Part shown: positions 5,249 to 5,761 of the stretch, piece after piece | Position numbering within the stretch: position 1 is the first letter of the stretch | Layout of the letters: each line of letters starts with the position of its first letter | Origin: Clostridiales bacterium | GTDB taxonomy: Bacteria; Bacillota; Clostridia; Oscillospirales; JAAYOS01 | DNA length: 5,761 nt | Direction of reading: 5' to 3' | Assembly: GCA_012521525.1 (NCBI GenBank) | Contig: JAAYMG010000101.1 | Coordinates: 1 to 5,761, forward strand | The notes under the pieces: generated by a model | The model's database searches: none | The model's input: the letters and a program-made list of their open reading frames with translations, nothing else | What the model was told of the DNA's origin: nothing | Made by a program: the position numbers and the translations under genes

Positions 5249-5761
5249 TCATCCAGCATTGGATCCGGCATTATTATCATTTATCATGTCACCGATCATA
5301 TCAGCATCATGTGTGGTATAAGGATCAATGGGCGAATCGTCAATGCGGGTATCAAAGTGGGTCACAGCGTTTTGGTCATCATCTGTATCTGACTCGAACA
5401 AATGATCATCATAATCTTCATCATTATCAATATCAATATCATTATCAAGTACCATATTCGATCCGGAATGAACAGTCGTATCCGAACCGCCTTCCTTTGG
5501 CTCCTGCGGGAATGAGAGGCGCACTTTGAAATCGTCATAGTCGATCGTTATCCTGAAGCTCCCACCGCAAGCCTCGGTAAATGTCTTTGCGATGGACAGC
5601 CCAAGCCCGGATCCCTCTCCGCTTCGGGATATGTCCCCACGGACAAAGCGCTCTACTATTTCCTCGGGTTTGAAGTCAAGTTCAAGTTTCGATGTGTTCT
5701 TTATTTCAACCACCGCAGTATTATTTTCGGACCACAGGCGTACATGGACACGGGAGCCGTC
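5249..5761 (-). CDS. Sensor histidine kinase, C-terminal ATPase end (partial), with acidic tail
   Basis: The gene enters from the right edge; 170 C-terminal residues are visible, numbered here from the first in-window codon. They cover the end of a GHKL ATPase domain: a strand VVEIKNTSK (17-25) at the place of the G1 box, an F box FKPEEIVERFVRGD (30-43), and a G2 box GEGSGLGLSIAK (48-59), followed by GGSFRI and FKVRLSFPQ, where such kinases normally end. The domain binds ATP and phosphorylates the dimerisation histidine, which lies outside the window. The G1 position lacks the usual D-x-G-x-G, as in a subset of clostridial membrane kinases. After residue 86 comes an extra 84-residue tail very rich in Asp. 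The stop lies 8 bases from the recombinase-like remnant. A response regulator partner is not visible. Confidence 0.88.
   Translation of the reverse strand, partial: DGSRVHVRLWSENNTAVVEIKNTSKLELDFKPEEIVERFVRGDISRSGEGSGLGLSIAKTFTEACGGSFRITIDYDDFKVRLSFPQEPKEGGSDTTVHSGSNMVLDNDIDIDNDEDYDDHLFESDTDDDQNAVTHFDTRIDDSPIDPYTTHDADMIGDMINDNNAGSNAG
5420..5446. repeat. Hexanucleotide simple repeat inside the kinase tail
   Basis: Four and a half units of ATCAWT (ATCATT, ATCAAT, ATCAAT, ATCATT, ATC) lie in tandem. On the - strand they are in frame and encode the DNDIDIDND part of the acidic tail. Because the unit is a multiple of three, slippage would change tail length without shifting the frame. Confidence 0.7.

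Overview
The window carries the tail of a bacterial secE-nusG-rplK-rplA-rplJ-rplL cluster on the + strand, followed by an unrelated accessory segment read mainly from the - strand. The gene order, purine-rich Shine-Dalgarno sites before every gene, an L10 leader with an intrinsic attenuator, and a histidine kinase end of the type common in Clostridia point to a Bacillota (probably Clostridia) chromosome. This placement is inferred from style and not from a database match.

Positions 1-3179 hold the last codons of SecE, complete NusG, ribosomal proteins L11, L1, L10 and L7/L12, and a strong hairpin terminator. Two control regions are visible. Between nusG and rplK is a structured stretch with a GUGGGAGG element like the L1-binding region of 23S rRNA, a candidate L1 autoregulation site. 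Between rplA and rplJ there is a near-consensus promoter (TTGACA, 17 bp, TGaTATATT), then an L10 leader whose 5' segment can pair either within the L10-binding domain or with the attenuator stem. NusG acts on RNA polymerase. L11 and L1 form two mobile regions of the 50S subunit, and L10 with L7/L12 forms the stalk that recruits translation GTPases.

Positions 3180-3498 are non-coding and dominated by a compact REP-like repeat cluster built on CCAAGGGGACGGTTCTC, including a perfect 22-bp inverted repeat. It lies between the convergent rplL and glycosyltransferase genes.

Positions 3499-4857 (- strand) encode a membrane-bound processive family 2 glycosyltransferase of the PgaC/IcaA/hyaluronan synthase type. 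Positions 4858-5248 are intergenic, with a hairpin and what looks like the decayed C-terminal end of an IS607-type serine recombinase on the + strand. Positions 5249-5761 (- strand) are the C-terminal end of a sensor histidine kinase with an unusual aspartate-rich tail; its N-terminal part lies beyond the window.

Most of the window is ordinary and highly conserved. I see no convincing new multi-gene system. The points most worth a second look are the two RNA leaders, the REP-like cluster, the acidic kinase tail and the recombinase remnant beside it.
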